Assembly (NCBI GenBank): GCA_018623785.1
Contig: JAAZVD010000078.1
Location: 1-7,160, forward strand
Length of the DNA stretch: 7,160 nucleotides
DNA from: Bacteroidota bacterium
GTDB lineage: Bacteria > Bacteroidota > Rhodothermia > Rhodothermales > UBA10348
Direction of reading: 5' to 3'
The position numbers were made by a program, and so were the translations under genes. The notes beneath the pieces are model-generated. The model saw nothing but the letters and a program-made list of their open reading frames with translations. It did no database searches and was not told the DNA's origin. Shown here piece after piece: positions 5,916 to 7,160 of the stretch; position 1 is the stretch's first letter, and the number at the start of each line of letters is the position of its first letter.

Positions 5916-6695
5916 TCAGACGGAAGACCTGAGAAGATAGTCTGCGAGGGCGACAAAGTCGTGTGGCGAGAGTTCTTCGGCCCGACGCCCTGCCACGTCT
6001 TCTGGCAACACCGGCATATCATCCGTGATGATGCGCGAAAGGCTGTTGCGCAGTGTCTTGCGGCGCTGATTGAAGGCTGTTCGGATCAACGTCCGCAGGA
6101 AAGCTGGATTGGCCACATCAGGCGGCTCTGCCGGAAATCGTAGTTTGACCATGGCGCTTCGCACATCCGGCTTCGGATAGAACACATTGCGCGATACCGG
6201 AAACAGGATCTCGACCGCTCCTGCCAGCTGTACAGCTACGGAGAGAATACCGTATGATTTTGTGCGCGGCTCTGCCACCAAGCGCTCCGCCACTTCGTAC
6301 TGCATCATGGTAACGGCTTCGCTTATTACAGGAGCCGCATCAAGCAGCGAGAAGAGAATCTGAGAAGTGATGTAATAGGGAAGATTTCCAATAACATGCA
6401 GCCGGTCCGCGTTCATGGACGTTGCCAGGGCGATCCAGTCCGTGTCGAGAATGTCCTGCCGGATGATGCGTACACCCGGCAGCTCCTCTCCCAGTAAATC
6501 CGCCGCCCTCTCGTCGATTTCGATGGCTGCAAAACGGGGGAAGCGTTCGGCCAAGAGTCCCGTCAGGGCACCGGCACCTGGCCCAATCTCGACTACTGCA
6601 TCATCAGGACCCGCATCCAGAGCGTCCACGATCCGCCGGATCGTGTTAGGATCCTGCAGAAAGTTCTGTCCAAGCCGCTTGATAGGTTTGAGCAT
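5916..6695 (-). CDS. rsmA: 16S rRNA (adenine1518-N6/adenine1519-N6)-dimethyltransferase RsmA/KsgA
   Basis: RsmA uses S-adenosylmethionine to dimethylate two adjacent adenines in the 3'-terminal helix of 16S rRNA during late small-subunit assembly; its loss gives kasugamycin resistance. The protein has 259 residues from the ATG at 6695; a GTG at 6701 would add two. All landmarks are present: LGQNFL (8-13), VVEIGPGAGALTG (34-46, SAM-binding motif I), IEID (58-61), NLPYYIT (104-110, the catalytic N(L)PY motif), FYPKPDVRSAMV (172-183), TAFNQRRKTLRNSL (206-219) and the C-terminal helical domain with RAEELSPHDFVALADYL. Nothing is missing or truncated. It sits between bioY (about 70 bases upstream) and mgtE (about 110 bases downstream) on the same strand. 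Adjacency of rsmA and mgtE is, to my knowledge, common in Bacteroidota. No Shine-Dalgarno sequence precedes the start. Confidence 0.97.
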   Translation of the reverse strand: MLKPIKRLGQNFLQDPNTIRRIVDALDAGPDDAVVEIGPGAGALTGLLAERFPRFAAIEIDERAADLLGEELPGVRIIRQDILDTDWIALATSMNADRLHVIGNLPYYITSQILFSLLDAAPVISEAVTMMQYEVAERLVAEPRTKSYGILSVAVQLAGAVEILFPVSRNVFYPKPDVRSAMVKLRFPAEPPDVANPAFLRTLIRTAFNQRRKTLRNSLSRIITDDMPVLPEDVAGRRAEELSPHDFVALADYLLRSSV

Positions 6696-6706
6696 GGGCA
6701 CAGGCG

Positions 6707-6716
6707 GAACGCGTTC
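6707..6716. repeat. Palindrome just upstream of rsmA
   Basis: GAACGCGTTC is a perfect 10-base palindrome 11 bases upstream of the rsmA ATG, in the gap after bioY. It may be a small operator or an RNA hairpin covering the translation start region. It is short enough to arise by chance. Confidence 0.2.
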
Positions 6717-6767
6717 GAGCGGACACGTTGCCTGCGGCTGGCCGGACGATCCGTTCTACGTTCTGGT

Positions 6768-7160
6768 TCAGTCTTTTCCGAAAAGAGACCGGCTTCCTTG
6801 GTATAAGAGCGCGACGGCCAGGATCTTTGCAAGGTCAACGGGAGCGAACCGCAGCCATCCTTTGTCAATAGACTCGAACCAGGTAACGTGGTCTGCTGCG
6901 TAGTGGAGCCAGATAACTCCCAGTGTGAAGAGCAGAACGGAGCCCGCCATCATCGAAAGGACGCTGCCCGTCAGCCCGTTGAAGTGCTTAGATACGAATC
7001 CAACCAGAGCCGCAACGACTGGATAGGCCAGCAGATACCCGGCCGAAACGGCACCAAAGAGATAGGCAGGGCCGAAAGCATCCCCTGCGTATACTGGAAG
7101 AAAGAGCCCGAGGAGTAGATACAGACCCTGTGCCAAGAGACCGTTGCGCCATCCCAGATA
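6768..7160 (-). CDS. bioY: Biotin transporter substrate-binding subunit BioY (C-terminal part)
   Basis: The reading frame is open to the right edge, so the N-terminus is missing. The 130 visible residues begin YLGWRNGLLAQGLYLLLGLF and extend beyond the first internal start at 7136. The pattern matches the S component of the biotin ECF transporter: LPVYAG, then GAVSAGYLLAYPVVAALVGF (family form GGYLLGFPLAA), a further hydrophobic pair of helices, GWLRFAPVDLAK and a final hydrophobic stretch. The D..K pair (Asp109 and Lys112 of the visible part) corresponds to the conserved pair in BioY. Family proteins have about 180-200 residues, so perhaps 50-60 are off the window. BioY captures biotin in the inner membrane, either alone or with an ECF energising module. 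No such module is visible here. It is the first gene seen in the minus-strand run leading into rsmA. The glycine-to-serine and glycine-to-alanine changes in the GGYLLGF motif make it somewhat diverged. Confidence 0.84.
   Translation of the reverse strand, partial: YLGWRNGLLAQGLYLLLGLFLPVYAGDAFGPAYLFGAVSAGYLLAYPVVAALVGFVSKHFNGLTGSVLSMMAGSVLLFTLGVIWLHYAADHVTWFESIDKGWLRFAPVDLAKILAVALLYQGSRSLFGKD

Noticed and set aside
1..7160. CRISPR array, insertion sequence, phage genes, tRNA or rRNA
   Set aside because: No regularly spaced repeats, transposase or integrase motifs, terminal repeats or structured RNA signatures were found on either strand.

Overview
The window looks like chromosomal DNA of a free-living Gram-negative bacterium, most probably from the Bacteroidota/Rhodothermota side of the tree. 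This placement is inferred from four things: the style of the CcmC, CcmD and CcmE proteins (for example DSLHPG...GNPAF in CcmC and CPSKY in CcmE), a prohibitin-like protein ending in GLPIILG, ksgA lying next to mgtE, and a near absence of Shine-Dalgarno sequences before the starts. Base composition is fairly GC-rich and looks even across the window. I see no insertion sequence, phage gene, CRISPR array, tRNA or rRNA.

Layout. (1) Positions 1-985, minus strand: a prohibitin/SPFH protein with a possible lipoprotein signal, followed by the first 33 codons of an MGMT-fold (alkyltransferase or alkyltransferase-like) protein that runs off the left edge. (2) Positions 986-1113: a divergent intergenic region with a GC-rich palindrome. 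(3) Positions 1114-4349, plus strand: a murB-like gene and then ccmB, ccmC, a ccmD-like gene and ccmE, closely packed and probably co-transcribed. (4) Positions 4388-7160, minus strand and convergent with the ccm genes: bioY (its 5' end lies beyond the right edge), then rsmA/ksgA, then mgtE.

How the genes work together. CcmB and CcmC move and load haem. CcmD is a small membrane partner. CcmE is the periplasmic haem chaperone that passes haem towards cytochrome c apoproteins. The ATPase CcmA and the ligase CcmF, needed for a complete System I, are not in the window. This CcmE has cysteine where the classical family has its haem-binding histidine, which points to the System I*-like variant. The murB-like gene would supply UDP-MurNAc for peptidoglycan, but its active-site arginine position holds aspartate, so the assignment deserves a check. 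The bioY-rsmA-mgtE run combines biotin uptake, 16S rRNA dimethylation and Mg2+ uptake, and looks like a housekeeping cluster.

I found no obviously new multi-gene system. The points most worth a second look are the altered MurB active site, the cysteine-type CcmE, and the partial gene at the left edge, which is easy to miss.
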